Shown here in pieces: positions 6,948-14,848 of a stretch of 18,129 nucleotides of DNA. Below the pieces are notes generated by a model that did no database searches, had not been told where the DNA came from, and was given only the letters and a program-made list of their open reading frames with translations. A program made the position numbers and the translations under genes. Source of the DNA: an uncultured Eubacteriales bacterium (GTDB taxonomy: Bacteria > Bacillota > Clostridia > Christensenellales > CAG-917); contig URUQ01000011.1 in the NCBI GenBank assembly GCA_900551145.1, positions 1 through 18,129 of the forward strand. The letters are read 5' to 3'. How positions within the stretch are numbered: the stretch's first letter is position 1; each line of letters begins with the position of its first letter.

Positions 6948-8164
6948 TCTATCTTACCTTTCAAAGCCTTTTTGTAGTTGTTCATAAACTTCTCTACTCT
7001 CGCATAGCCCGCACTCATATCCACGCCCCTTTCGGCCTCTTTCTTGGCATACCAACCGTAGAGGGCAAGCATATCCTTTCTTGCGGGTGAGAAAGGAAAG
7101 CGAAGCACGTAGCAATGTGCGGATTGAAAGAGATTTTTGCCTATGCGATATTCGTTTTCAACCCCCGCCTTGTCAAGTGCTTTTGCCATTCTCTTTGCCT
7201 CACCGAAGCAAAGCGGATCGGTCATACCGCCGTTGTTGTACATAGGCGGAAAATCGGGATTGAGCCAATTGTACGGATCGCTTTGTTTATAGAACTTCCA
7301 ATTCCTAAACGCCTTGCGCGATTTTTGTCCCGAGAAATAGCGCACAATAAACAAGTGCGTAAAGGGTATGCGATACATCACCTCGAAACTGAACGCACCG
7401 CTTATTGCGATAAGTGCCACGGGCTTGGTTTTAAGCTCGGGCAAGCCGAGATCTTGTCTATACTCGGGCACGGAAGCCATACAACCGATGCACGCCGTCA
7501 TATGTCCGCCCGACGAGTCGCCCGTGACTGTGATATTGTTTTTATCTATACCGTATTCGTCTGCGTGATCGCAAAGGAAATTGTATGCGTCGACGCAATC
7601 TTCGAGGTCCTTCGGGAAAAACACTTCGGGGCAAAGTCTATGGTCTATAACCGCCACGACAGCACCCATAACGGCAAAACATCTTGCGTATCCGTCGCGA
7701 CGATGGCGGTTGTGTATCATCCAACCTCCCCCGGGGATATCAATAACAAGCGGCGCTTTTTCTGAAAGCGGATGAGACGGAAGATATATATCCATATGCA
7801 AATCTATTCCGTCCGCGCTCTTATATACGACGTCTTTGATTATCTTGATTTCGTCGTTAAACGGCGTCCTTCCGTTGGGGATTGCTCTCGACTCTTCCAC
7901 GATGTCGAAAACGTCCGCCATAAACGGACGGCGCATCATACCGTATTCTTTTCTAAATTTCTTTTCAAGCCTCTTGTCGAGTGCTTTCATTGCGTGTTTG
8001 TTTGCCTTGTATTCGGCTTTGAGGTCACGCACCTTGGAGCGATACTCGCTCATACTCAAATTCTTGTCGTCACCGGCCTCTACGACCTTGTTTACGAACT
8101 CTCTTTTGAGCGTCTTTTTGTCTCTTCTGTACCATACGGCAAAGAAGTCTTTTTGTTCCGCCAT
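6941..8164 (-). CDS. Alpha/beta hydrolase, HSL-like esterase
   Basis: A 407-residue carboxylesterase-like protein of the hormone-sensitive-lipase type, probably cytoplasmic since no signal peptide is visible. The oxyanion motif is PGGGW (144-148) in place of the usual HGGG. The nucleophile elbow is GDSSGG (215-220, Ser217), with Asp316 in GGMTDPLC and His350 in QSAHCY as the other triad candidates. The first 80 residues are a Lys/Glu-rich helical region with no similarity I recognise, an unusual addition to this fold. A strong site, AAGGAGGG, precedes the ATG. The gene ends inside the start of rlmD, so the two are an operon pair. Substrate unknown. Confidence 0.85.
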   Translation of the reverse strand: MAEQKDFFAVWYRRDKKTLKREFVNKVVEAGDDKNLSMSEYRSKVRDLKAEYKANKHAMKALDKRLEKKFRKEYGMMRRPFMADVFDIVEESRAIPNGRTPFNDEIKIIKDVVYKSADGIDLHMDIYLPSHPLSEKAPLVIDIPGGGWMIHNRHRRDGYARCFAVMGAVVAVIDHRLCPEVFFPKDLEDCVDAYNFLCDHADEYGIDKNNITVTGDSSGGHMTACIGCMASVPEYRQDLGLPELKTKPVALIAISGAFSFEVMYRIPFTHLFIVRYFSGQKSRKAFRNWKFYKQSDPYNWLNPDFPPMYNNGGMTDPLCFGEAKRMAKALDKAGVENEYRIGKNLFQSAHCYVLRFPFSPARKDMLALYGWYAKKEAERGVDMSAGYARVEKFMNNYKKALKGKIEC

Positions 8165-8199
8165 AATATTCCCTCCTTATGCGCGAAAAATGAGCCTTC

Positions 8200-8228
8200 G
8201 GCACGGCAATGCATGGCAAAGCCGTGCC
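8200..8228. other. Stem-loop between PPi-PFK and esterase genes
   Basis: A perfect 8-bp stem (GGCACGGC at 8200-8207, GCCGTGCC at 8221-8228) encloses a 13-nt loop in the 98-base gap between the PPi-dependent phosphofructokinase stop and the esterase ribosome site. On the minus strand a run of five T follows about ten bases after the stem, too far for a confident terminator. It could be an attenuator, an RNA-processing site or a protecting hairpin. Confidence 0.5.
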
Positions 8229-8262
8229 AAACGCCATAAATTGATTATATTTTTAACCCGAA

Positions 8263-9516
8263 TTATTTGCCTGCGTAGACTTTTTTGAGTCTTGCAAATC
8301 TGGGAAGTCCGTTTTCAAGCGGTGCTTTTGCGTCGCCTTGAATGAGCGGAAGCGCGTACTCGATAAACTCGTCGCTTACGTAAGTGCCGTCGTTGATAAT
8401 CCATTCAAGCGGGACTTTCTTTTCGGTATTTGCAGCAAGTTCGAGAGGCATAAGCACGTTTTTGCAAACGTAGTTGCCGTTTTCGTCCTTTTCACGCTTG
8501 AAGATGACCATTTTGTCCGTCTCACCATCGCACGCACTCTTGACTGCAAACGCACCCGCATTGAACGCCTCTTCCACGTCGTTTCCGGAAGCAAGGTGAG
8601 CACCGCATCTTTGCATAAGGCTAAGTTCGATACCTCTTGTCTTAAATCCCGTCTTTGCTTTGATGAGGTTTGCAAGGATAGAAGCAACACCGCCGAGTTG
8701 TGCGTGGCCGAAACTGTCTCTTGCCGCCGCCGCACCTACGCTTTCGCAAATAAGCGTGCCGTTCTTGTCGTGAATACCCTCTGAAACTACAGCGATGCAC
8801 TTGTTGTTGTTTCTTGCGCACACCGCCTTGACGTCTTCGACGAATTTGTCCACGTCAAAGTCTATTTCGGGCAAATAAATGAGGTCTGCGCCGAGTCCGT
8901 TTACGCCCGCCAAAGCCGCCGCCGCCGTAAGCCAACCGGCGTGTCTGCCCATAGCCTCGATAACGCACACCATCGGTGTGTCGTACACTTTTGCGTCGAG
9001 ATTGACTTCCATAGTGGTGGTTGCGATGTATTTTGCCGCGCTTGCATAGCCCGGGCAATGGTCTGTGCCGTAAAGGTCGTTGTCGATGGTTTTAGGAACG
9101 CCGACGACGTTGCACTCGTAGCCTACGGATTGCAAATACTTGCTGATTTTGTTGCAAGTGTCCATACTGTCGTTTCCGCCGTTGTAGAAGAAGTAGCGGA
9201 CGTTATATTTTTTGAACACTTCCAAAATACGCTTGTAGTCGGTGTCGTCCACGGACGCGTCTTTGAGCTTGTAGCGCACTGAGCCGAGTGCCGATGACGG
9301 CGTGTATTTGAGCAATTCGATTTCTTTTGCATCCTCTTTGGACATATCGAAGAATTTTTCGTTGAGAAGTCCCACGATGCCGTGTTCGAGGCCGTAAACC
9401 GCCGTGATGTTGTCTTGTTTGAGCGCCTCGGTAAATACGCCCGCCGCACTGCTGTTGATAACGGACGTAGGGCCACCGCTTTGTCCGAACATACAAGCGC
9501 CTTTCAAGTTTTTCAT
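8263..9516 (-). CDS. Pyrophosphate-type 6-phosphofructokinase
   Basis: Phosphorylates fructose 6-phosphate using pyrophosphate, reversibly, in glycolysis. The 417-residue length and the motifs fit the long PPi-type group: GGPTSVIN near the N-terminus (14-21), GGNDSMDT (113-120) instead of the ATP-type GGDGS, and PKTIDND (141-147), where Lys142 replaces the Gly of ATP enzymes. In this family these two positions decide the phosphoryl donor, so the PPi call comes from the sequence, not assay. MGRHAGWL (184-191 region) is the substrate-binding block. An ideal AAGGAG stands five to six bases before the ATG. It lies 57 bases downstream of the ATP-type pfkA, probably co-transcribed. Confidence 0.9.
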   Translation of the reverse strand: MKNLKGACMFGQSGGPTSVINSSAAGVFTEALKQDNITAVYGLEHGIVGLLNEKFFDMSKEDAKEIELLKYTPSSALGSVRYKLKDASVDDTDYKRILEVFKKYNVRYFFYNGGNDSMDTCNKISKYLQSVGYECNVVGVPKTIDNDLYGTDHCPGYASAAKYIATTTMEVNLDAKVYDTPMVCVIEAMGRHAGWLTAAAALAGVNGLGADLIYLPEIDFDVDKFVEDVKAVCARNNNKCIAVVSEGIHDKNGTLICESVGAAAARDSFGHAQLGGVASILANLIKAKTGFKTRGIELSLMQRCGAHLASGNDVEEAFNAGAFAVKSACDGETDKMVIFKREKDENGNYVCKNVLMPLELAANTEKKVPLEWIINDGTYVSDEFIEYALPLIQGDAKAPLENGLPRFARLKKVYAGK

Positions 9517-9573
9517 ATTATCTCCTTTTCGCTTTTGCGATTCCGCTTTGAGCGGATATATATGTTTTTGTTT

Positions 9574-10560
9574 TTATCTACTGATGATTTGAGAGAGTTG
9601 ATAGAGTTTTTCGTCAAAGCCTTTCTTGCAAGCAAGTGCCTCGATAACCGTCGTATCGAAGATTTCACCGCCCTTTATGCCGATAACCCTACCGCTTTGA
9701 CCGCACTCGATGAGTTCCACCGCTCTGCATGCCATTTTTGCCGCAAGTACTCTGTCTTCAACCGTCGGAATACCGCCTCTTTGCATCCATTTGAGAGCCA
9801 TATGGTTGACGCGTCTGCCCGTTGCGTCGCTTATCTTTTGAGTGAGCTCGTCGGTAAGTTCCGTCTTGCCCTCGGCAAGCACTATGATTGAGGAAGATTT
9901 GCCCTTGTCAAAGCCTTGCTTGATGGTTTGTGCCACTTCATCCACGTCCGTGGGGACTTCGGGCACGATTACGTATTCCGCACCGCCCGCAACCGCGCTG
10001 TTGAGAGCGATGTTTCCGCACTCTCTGCCCATAACTTCCAAAATCATAATTCTGTCGTGAGAAGTGATGGTATCGCGCAACTTGAGGATAGCGTCTACAA
10101 CCGTGTTGCACGCCGTATCGAAGCCGATAGTCGAGTCGGTATATCCCATATCGTTGTCAATAGTGCCCGGGATACCGATGACGTTGAGAGACGTGTTTTC
10201 GTGGATTGCTTCCATACCTCTAAACGAGCCGTCACCGCCGATGACGATAAGATTGTTTATGCCCTTTGAAAGAAGATTGTCAACCGCTTTGAGCATAACG
10301 TCTTTGTCTTTGAACTCGGGACACCTGGACGAGCGCAAAATCGTACCGCCCGCATGCACGCAGTTGGACACGGAGGAGTATTCCATCTTGAATATTTCGT
10401 CGTTGACGAGACCTTTGTAACCGTGTTTTACACCATAGACCTCATAACCCTGATTCAAAGCATAACGCACGCAAGCACGCACGCACGCGTTCATACCGCT
10501 GGCGTCACCGCCACTTGTGAGGACGGCAACTTTTTTGATGCCGGAATTGTTTTTTGCCAT
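9574..10560 (-). CDS. pfkA: ATP-dependent 6-phosphofructokinase
   Basis: Catalyses the committed step of glycolysis, fructose 6-phosphate to fructose 1,6-bisphosphate with ATP. The 328 residues match bacterial PfkA. Motifs are TSGGDASGMN (15-24), the ATP-type GGDGS (108-112), PGTIDND (131-137, Asp135 being the proton acceptor by family alignment) and EVMGREC for substrate contact. An AGAGG site lies nine bases before the ATG. The dnaE-to-pfkA order is standard in Clostridia and Bacilli, but here the two are separated by 408 bases of palindrome array and hairpins. No convincing sigma-A promoter could be placed there, so expression by read-through from dnaE or from a hidden promoter are both open. 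Confidence 0.96.
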   Translation of the reverse strand: MAKNNSGIKKVAVLTSGGDASGMNACVRACVRYALNQGYEVYGVKHGYKGLVNDEIFKMEYSSVSNCVHAGGTILRSSRCPEFKDKDVMLKAVDNLLSKGINNLIVIGGDGSFRGMEAIHENTSLNVIGIPGTIDNDMGYTDSTIGFDTACNTVVDAILKLRDTITSHDRIMILEVMGRECGNIALNSAVAGGAEYVIVPEVPTDVDEVAQTIKQGFDKGKSSSIIVLAEGKTELTDELTQKISDATGRRVNHMALKWMQRGGIPTVEDRVLAAKMACRAVELIECGQSGRVIGIKGGEIFDTTVIEALACKKGFDEKLYQLSQIISR

Positions 10561-10597
10561 ATTGATAACCTCTTATAAAAGTTTTTTCTATTTTTAT

Positions 10598-10719
10598 TCT
10601 TGCGTAGCAAGAGTGATATTGCACCGTAGGTGCAGTGATATTTGTGCTACGCACAAGTGATATTTTTTGCTATCGCAAAAAGTGATATTCGCACTTCGTG
10701 CGAGTTGTGGAATATTCCA
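10598..10719 (+). repeat. 22-nt-period array of variable palindromes separated by GTGATAT (array 2)
   Basis: Five palindromes separated by four identical GTGATAT heptamers (10613, 10635, 10657, 10682), now on the plus strand. The stems are TCTTGC/GCAAGA (10598-10612), TGCACC/GGTGCA (10620-10634), TTGTGC/GCACAA (10642-10656), a longer TTTTTGC/GCAAAAA (10664-10681) and TCGCAC/GTGCGA (10689-10703). The period is 22 bases except for the fourth unit, which is 25. The last unit, GTTG and TGGAATATTCCA (10708-10719) are identical to the end of array 1, but the other stems differ between arrays. It starts 37 bases upstream of the pfkA start. Nothing in it is coding, since a 22-base period breaks every frame. 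Confidence 0.92.
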
Positions 10720-10960
10720 TTAGCGCAATTCATTGCGCCTAACGGCTCTCGTAGACAGGCGGAGCCGTAGTTTATAAATCCACGAAGTGTCGTTGTGAGC
10801 ATCAACTTTCTATCCGAGCAACCGCCGAGCCGTCTCAAGGTTGTGAGACCTTACGCACAAAAGCAATGCTCCGATTGCTTTTGTGTAGGACGTTTGCGCC
10901 TAAATATGTGTCAAGTTATCTCAAAGAGATAAGTGACACGTGTTTAGCATTCGGCGCAAA
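10720..10960 (+). other. Hairpin-dense intergenic region, candidate structured RNA
   Basis: The remainder of the dnaE-pfkA gap is almost continuous potential secondary structure. On the plus strand: TTAGCGCAAT with ATTGCGCCTAA (10720-10742, one bulge); ACGGCTC (10742-10748) with GAGCCGT at 10762-10768 or, alternatively, at 10827-10833; GTCTCA/TGAGAC (10832-10849); a perfect 12-bp stem CACAAAAGCAAT/ATTGCTTTTGTG (10856-10885); and a long imperfect stem at 10893-10960. In the last, TATGTGTCA pairs with TGACACGTG using two G.T pairs that would be A.C mismatches on the minus strand, favouring a plus-strand RNA. I see no ORF, no clear promoter and no U-tract. I do not recognise it as a known RNA family. 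Confidence 0.5.
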
Positions 10961-10968
10961 GAAAATTA

Positions 10969-13900
10969 TTAATTTTTCACAACGTATTTCACTCTGCTTG
11001 CGCCGAGTACGTCTTGAAGTCTCGTCAGCAAGTCTTCGCACACGTCCACTTTTTGCGAAAATTGCATAAGTTTGTTGGTGCCGTTTTGGCGCACTTGCGC
11101 TTGGCAAGGCGTGTCCCCGGGGTGCAATGCAAGCACGTCCGCAACCATATCCTTTTCAACGCCGTTGTGCAAGAGAACGTAAAGTATTCCGTTTGTCTTT
11201 GCCGTTTGAGGCTCGTTGTTTATTGCTTCCGCCTTTTCGTTGTGCCAAAGTTCCGCTTTTTCAATGCTTATTTTCGGCTCGCTCTCATCTCTGAGGTCTA
11301 TCTTGCCGTACACTTTGAGAGGAGCGTCCGCGCCAAGCAATTCGCCGTACTTTTCGTATGCGCGCGGATACATCGAAAACGCGATGGAACCCATTCTGTC
11401 CTCAACTCTTCCCACTGCGAATTTTTGTTGTTTTGACGTGGCTTTTTTCTCGAACGAAGACACGATACAACCGAATTTGACGCTCTTGCCCGCAAGGTTT
11501 TGGTCAACCGCCATTTCGACGTTGCCGTCCTCGTCCGCTTCTTCGACGTAAAGTTGCGCCGTATCGAAGTCAAATTCGTGCTTGTCGTCGCAATAGTCGT
11601 CGAGGGGATGTCCCGAAAGATACATTCCGAGAACCTCTTTCTCGTATTTGAGAATTTCGGACTTGGGATATTCGGGCGTTTCCGTATATTTTATTTCCGT
11701 ATCCTCGATAAGTTCGTCAAACAGCGACATTTGTCCCGAAATCTTGCTCTTTTTGTCCGCAAGCACGGTGTCCATAATGCGCTCGTAAGACGACATAAGC
11801 GTTGCGCGCGTCTTGCCGAAGCAGTCCATCGCTCCGCCCTTGATAAGGCTTTCAATCATACGCTTGTTCACTTGCCCCGCGCATCTGTCGAGGAAGTCGC
11901 GTATATCCTTAAACTCACCGTTTTGCGCTCTTTCGGTAAGCACGTATTCCATGGCTTGTTCACCCACGTTCTTGATGCCCATAAGCCCGTATCGCACGTT
12001 TTCTCCCTCGATTGAGAAGTTCTTTTGCGAGCGATTGATATCGGGTGAAAGCGTCTTTACGCCCGTGCGCTTCAAGTAGTTCATATAGTGCTTCACTTCG
12101 TCGGCGTTGGTTATGCGGTTGTTGACCACAGCCACGATAAAGTGAGTGGGATAATAGCATTTGAGGTACGCCGTTTGGTACGTGAGGAAGGTGTAAGCGG
12201 CGGCGTGCGACTTATTGAACGCATAGCTTGCAAATTTTAAGATTTGGTCGAAGAGGTGGTTTGCAATCTCTTCGCTTACGCCGTTTGCGACCGCACCGGG
12301 AACGTACTTGCCCGTCTTGTCGCCGTCAAGTTTACCTCCGTGGAGGAAGATGTCGCGTTGTTGTTCGAGCACGGACAATTTCTTCTTTGCGATAGCACGT
12401 CTCATAATGTCCGCACCGCCAAAGCTGAATCCCGCGATTTTTTGCGCGATTTGCATAACTTGCTCTTGATACACTATGCACCCGTAGGTGTTTTCGAGTA
12501 TCTCTTTGAGAAGCGGATGCGCGTATTGCACCTTGTCTGGATTGCGCTTGCCCTCCAAGAACAAGTCGATAAACTGCATCGGTCCCGGGCGGTACATCGA
12601 TATACCTGCGACGACGTCTTCGAGACAGTCGGGTTGCAGTTGCGCCATAAACTTTTTCATACCGCCGCTTTCAAGTTGGAACACCGCTTCGCAGTCACCC
12701 GAAGAAATAAGTTCGTACACTTTGTGGTCCTCGTAGCCGAGTTTGTGGAAGTCGAGTTCTATGCCCTTGTCCGCTTTGATAAGTTTGAGTGCTTCATCTA
12801 TATCGGTGAGCGTTTTGAGCCCCAAAAAGTCCATTTTGAGAAGTCCGAGTTCCTCAACTATGACTTTGTCGAATTGAGTGGTGATAACGTCACCGTTTCG
12901 CGACAGTGCGCAGTGCTCTACGATAGGGTCTGCGCAGATAACGACGCCTGCGGCGTGCATCGAGGTCTGCCTCGGCATACCTTCGAGCCTCATCGCAACG
13001 TCGATGACCATCTTTGCGGTGGGATTGTTGTCGTATAGTTTCTTAAAGTCCTCGCTGTAAAATTCGCTTCCTTCAGTCAAAACTTGCGGTAGAAGCGGTT
13101 TGCCCATTGCGGGTATTTCTTTAACCCAGTTGGCGGACTCGCCGTACGGCACGTCGAATACGCGCGCAACGTCCTTGACGACTGCCTTTGCACTCATCGT
13201 GGAGTACGCAATAATTTGCGATACGTTGTCTTTGCCGTATTTCTTTATGCAATAATCGATGATTTCGGGACGGCGCACGAAGCAGAAGTCCACGTCAAAG
13301 TCCGGCATAGATACGCGCTCTTCGCTCAAAAATCTTTCAAAGAGCAAGTTGTATTTGAGAGGGTCGATGTCCGTTATGCCTATGCCGTACGCCACGATAG
13401 AACCGCAGCCGCTACCTCTTCCGGGGCCTACCGGTATGCCCATTTGTTGGGCGGCGTGCACGTAGTCCCACACAATGAGGAAGTAGCCGTCAAATCCGCA
13501 TTTGTGAATGACGCCCAGTTCGTATTCGAGGCGTTTTTGAATGGTATCGTCGATATATCCGTATTTGCGTTTTACGCCCTCGTAGGCAAGGTCGCGAAGG
13601 TATTGCGCCTCGTCTCTGTCCCCCATCTCTTCGTTGGTGTATTTAGGGATAATCGAGGCGTGTTTTGTGATGAAATAGTCTCCGTCCACCTTGTCGGCAA
13701 TCTCTCTCGTAGACGCGATAGCCTCGGGACACCAACTGAACAATTCCGCCATTTCGTCACCCGTTTTGAGATAGAACTCGTCCGTCTCGAAACGCGCGTT
13801 ATTTATCTCGCTCTTTTTGCAACCGAGCGTAATGCACATCATCGTATCTTGCATATCGGCGTCCTCTTTTTCGATATAGTGGACGTCGTTGGTAGCCACC

Positions 13901-14547
13901 ACTTTTACACCGATTTCGCGCGCGATTTGGCAAAGCGGATTCATAACTATCTTGTCTTCGGCAAGATGATGGTCTTGAAGTTCTATATAAAAGTCCCCCG
14001 GGGCAAACATATCTCGCATCTCGATTGCAAGATTTTTTGCCTTTTCGTACTCACCCGCAAGTATAAGCCTCGGAATTTGCCCCGCAAGACACGCCGAAAG
14101 GCAGATAAGCCCCTCGCTATGCTCTTTGAGGTGTTTGAGGTCTATACGCGGTTTCATATAAAAACCGTCCACGAACGCCATTGACGAGAGTTTCATAAGG
14201 TTTTTATACCCCGTCATGTTCTTTGCGAGCAATATAAGGTGGTAACGTTGTTTAAGCACGTCCGCCGTCTTTGCGTACATATCGTCTGCAACGTAAAATT
14301 CCTCACCGATAATGGGCTTTATTCCGTCCGCGCGGAGCACGGATACAAACGTATGCACGCCATACATATTGCCGTGGTCGGTTATCGCGACGGCGTCCAT
14401 ACCTCTTGCTTTGAGAGCGTCGCAAAGAGGGTGCGTCTTTATAGTCTTTTTGGGATCTGACGGATCGGGCGCGACTTGCAAAAGTCTAACCGCGCCGTCC
14501 AAAAGGCTGTATTCGGTGTGTAGATGAAGATGTACGAAATCTGTCAT
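10969..14547 (-). CDS. dnaE: DNA polymerase III alpha subunit
   Basis: Replicative polymerase subunit that extends DNA at the fork. The 1192 residues have the DnaE1 order: N-terminal PHP domain starting HLHLHTEYSLLDG (6-18) with AITDHGNMYG (54-63); palm with GPGRGSG (374-380) and catalytic aspartates Asp418 and Asp420 in PDFDVDF; third catalytic Asp573 in KMDFLGL; then the fingers, a helix-hairpin-helix-containing region and a C-terminal OB domain (about 995-1090, VKFGCIVSSFEKK). The PHP metal ligands look largely intact. This is DnaE, not the PolC type, which carries an inserted exonuclease. An AAAAGGAT site precedes the ATG by six bases. Upstream is structured repeat copy 1, downstream the hairpin-rich gap. 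No promoter could be assigned with confidence. Confidence 0.97.
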   Translation of the reverse strand: MTDFVHLHLHTEYSLLDGAVRLLQVAPDPSDPKKTIKTHPLCDALKARGMDAVAITDHGNMYGVHTFVSVLRADGIKPIIGEEFYVADDMYAKTADVLKQRYHLILLAKNMTGYKNLMKLSSMAFVDGFYMKPRIDLKHLKEHSEGLICLSACLAGQIPRLILAGEYEKAKNLAIEMRDMFAPGDFYIELQDHHLAEDKIVMNPLCQIAREIGVKVVATNDVHYIEKEDADMQDTMMCITLGCKKSEINNARFETDEFYLKTGDEMAELFSWCPEAIASTREIADKVDGDYFITKHASIIPKYTNEEMGDRDEAQYLRDLAYEGVKRKYGYIDDTIQKRLEYELGVIHKCGFDGYFLIVWDYVHAAQQMGIPVGPGRGSGCGSIVAYGIGITDIDPLKYNLLFERFLSEERVSMPDFDVDFCFVRRPEIIDYCIKKYGKDNVSQIIAYSTMSAKAVVKDVARVFDVPYGESANWVKEIPAMGKPLLPQVLTEGSEFYSEDFKKLYDNNPTAKMVIDVAMRLEGMPRQTSMHAAGVVICADPIVEHCALSRNGDVITTQFDKVIVEELGLLKMDFLGLKTLTDIDEALKLIKADKGIELDFHKLGYEDHKVYELISSGDCEAVFQLESGGMKKFMAQLQPDCLEDVVAGISMYRPGPMQFIDLFLEGKRNPDKVQYAHPLLKEILENTYGCIVYQEQVMQIAQKIAGFSFGGADIMRRAIAKKKLSVLEQQRDIFLHGGKLDGDKTGKYVPGAVANGVSEEIANHLFDQILKFASYAFNKSHAAAYTFLTYQTAYLKCYYPTHFIVAVVNNRITNADEVKHYMNYLKRTGVKTLSPDINRSQKNFSIEGENVRYGLMGIKNVGEQAMEYVLTERAQNGEFKDIRDFLDRCAGQVNKRMIESLIKGGAMDCFGKTRATLMSSYERIMDTVLADKKSKISGQMSLFDELIEDTEIKYTETPEYPKSEILKYEKEVLGMYLSGHPLDDYCDDKHEFDFDTAQLYVEEADEDGNVEMAVDQNLAGKSVKFGCIVSSFEKKATSKQQKFAVGRVEDRMGSIAFSMYPRAYEKYGELLGADAPLKVYGKIDLRDESEPKISIEKAELWHNEKAEAINNEPQTAKTNGILYVLLHNGVEKDMVADVLALHPGDTPCQAQVRQNGTNKLMQFSQKVDVCEDLLTRLQDVLGASRVKYVVKN

Positions 14548-14580
14548 ATTTATCCTTTTGTTTCTTAATTTTTAGATACT

Positions 14581-14821
14581 TATTCGAAGGCGGAACTTCG
14601 AGCCGCAAGGCGGCGAGCAAATCGAGCGCCAAGCTCGACGGATAGTACAAGTGAGCCGACAAGTGTTGTTCTTTTTGTCGGCGAACGAGTGACATAACAA
14701 GTGAACGATACTTGTCTATGCGCGTGCCGAGTGTTGCCCCCTGCGGAGCAGTTCCGTGGGTTCCCTCAAGCATTGCGCAGAGGGGGAACGGAATAGGGGA
14801 AACACATGAGGAAGGGGGAAA
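14581..14821 (+). repeat. Structured intergenic repeat, copy 1
   Basis: This fills most of the 301-base gap between whiA and dnaE. A core of 96 bases (14645-14740) aligns without gaps to 17957-18052, 89 identical. It contains stem 1, GCCGACAA/TTGTCGGC (14655-14662 with 14675-14682), and stem 2, ACAAGT/ACTTGT (14697-14702 with 14710-14715). Upstream is the hairpin CGAGC/GCTCG (14623-14637). Downstream, CCCC (14737-14740) can pair with GGGG (14796-14799) around a further hairpin arm. The 3' edge is the purine run GAGGAAGGGGGAAAG (14807-14821). Wobble changes between copies favour the plus strand. I do not recognise the family; a structured RNA or a non-autonomous mobile repeat are the main options. 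Confidence 0.8.
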
Positions 14822-14848
14822 GTTGCATTTTAGAGATTTTTTCTCGCT

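Noticed and set aside
10647..10838. 63-codon minus-strand ORF in the dnaE-pfkA gap
   Set aside because: It runs through palindromes and hairpins, has no ribosome site and resembles nothing I know.
10893..10960. Intrinsic terminator of dnaE
   Set aside because: Neither strand has a T-run directly after the stem, and the stem has a six-base bulge.
13216..14184. 322-codon plus-strand ORF opposite dnaE
   Set aside because: It is antisense to the strongly conserved polymerase frame, has no recognisable domain and no ribosome site.
14486..14773. 95-codon ORF on the minus strand spanning the start of dnaE and repeat copy 1
   Set aside because: It overlaps the dnaE start, lies mostly in the structured repeat, and its frame is closed by TAA in the second copy.
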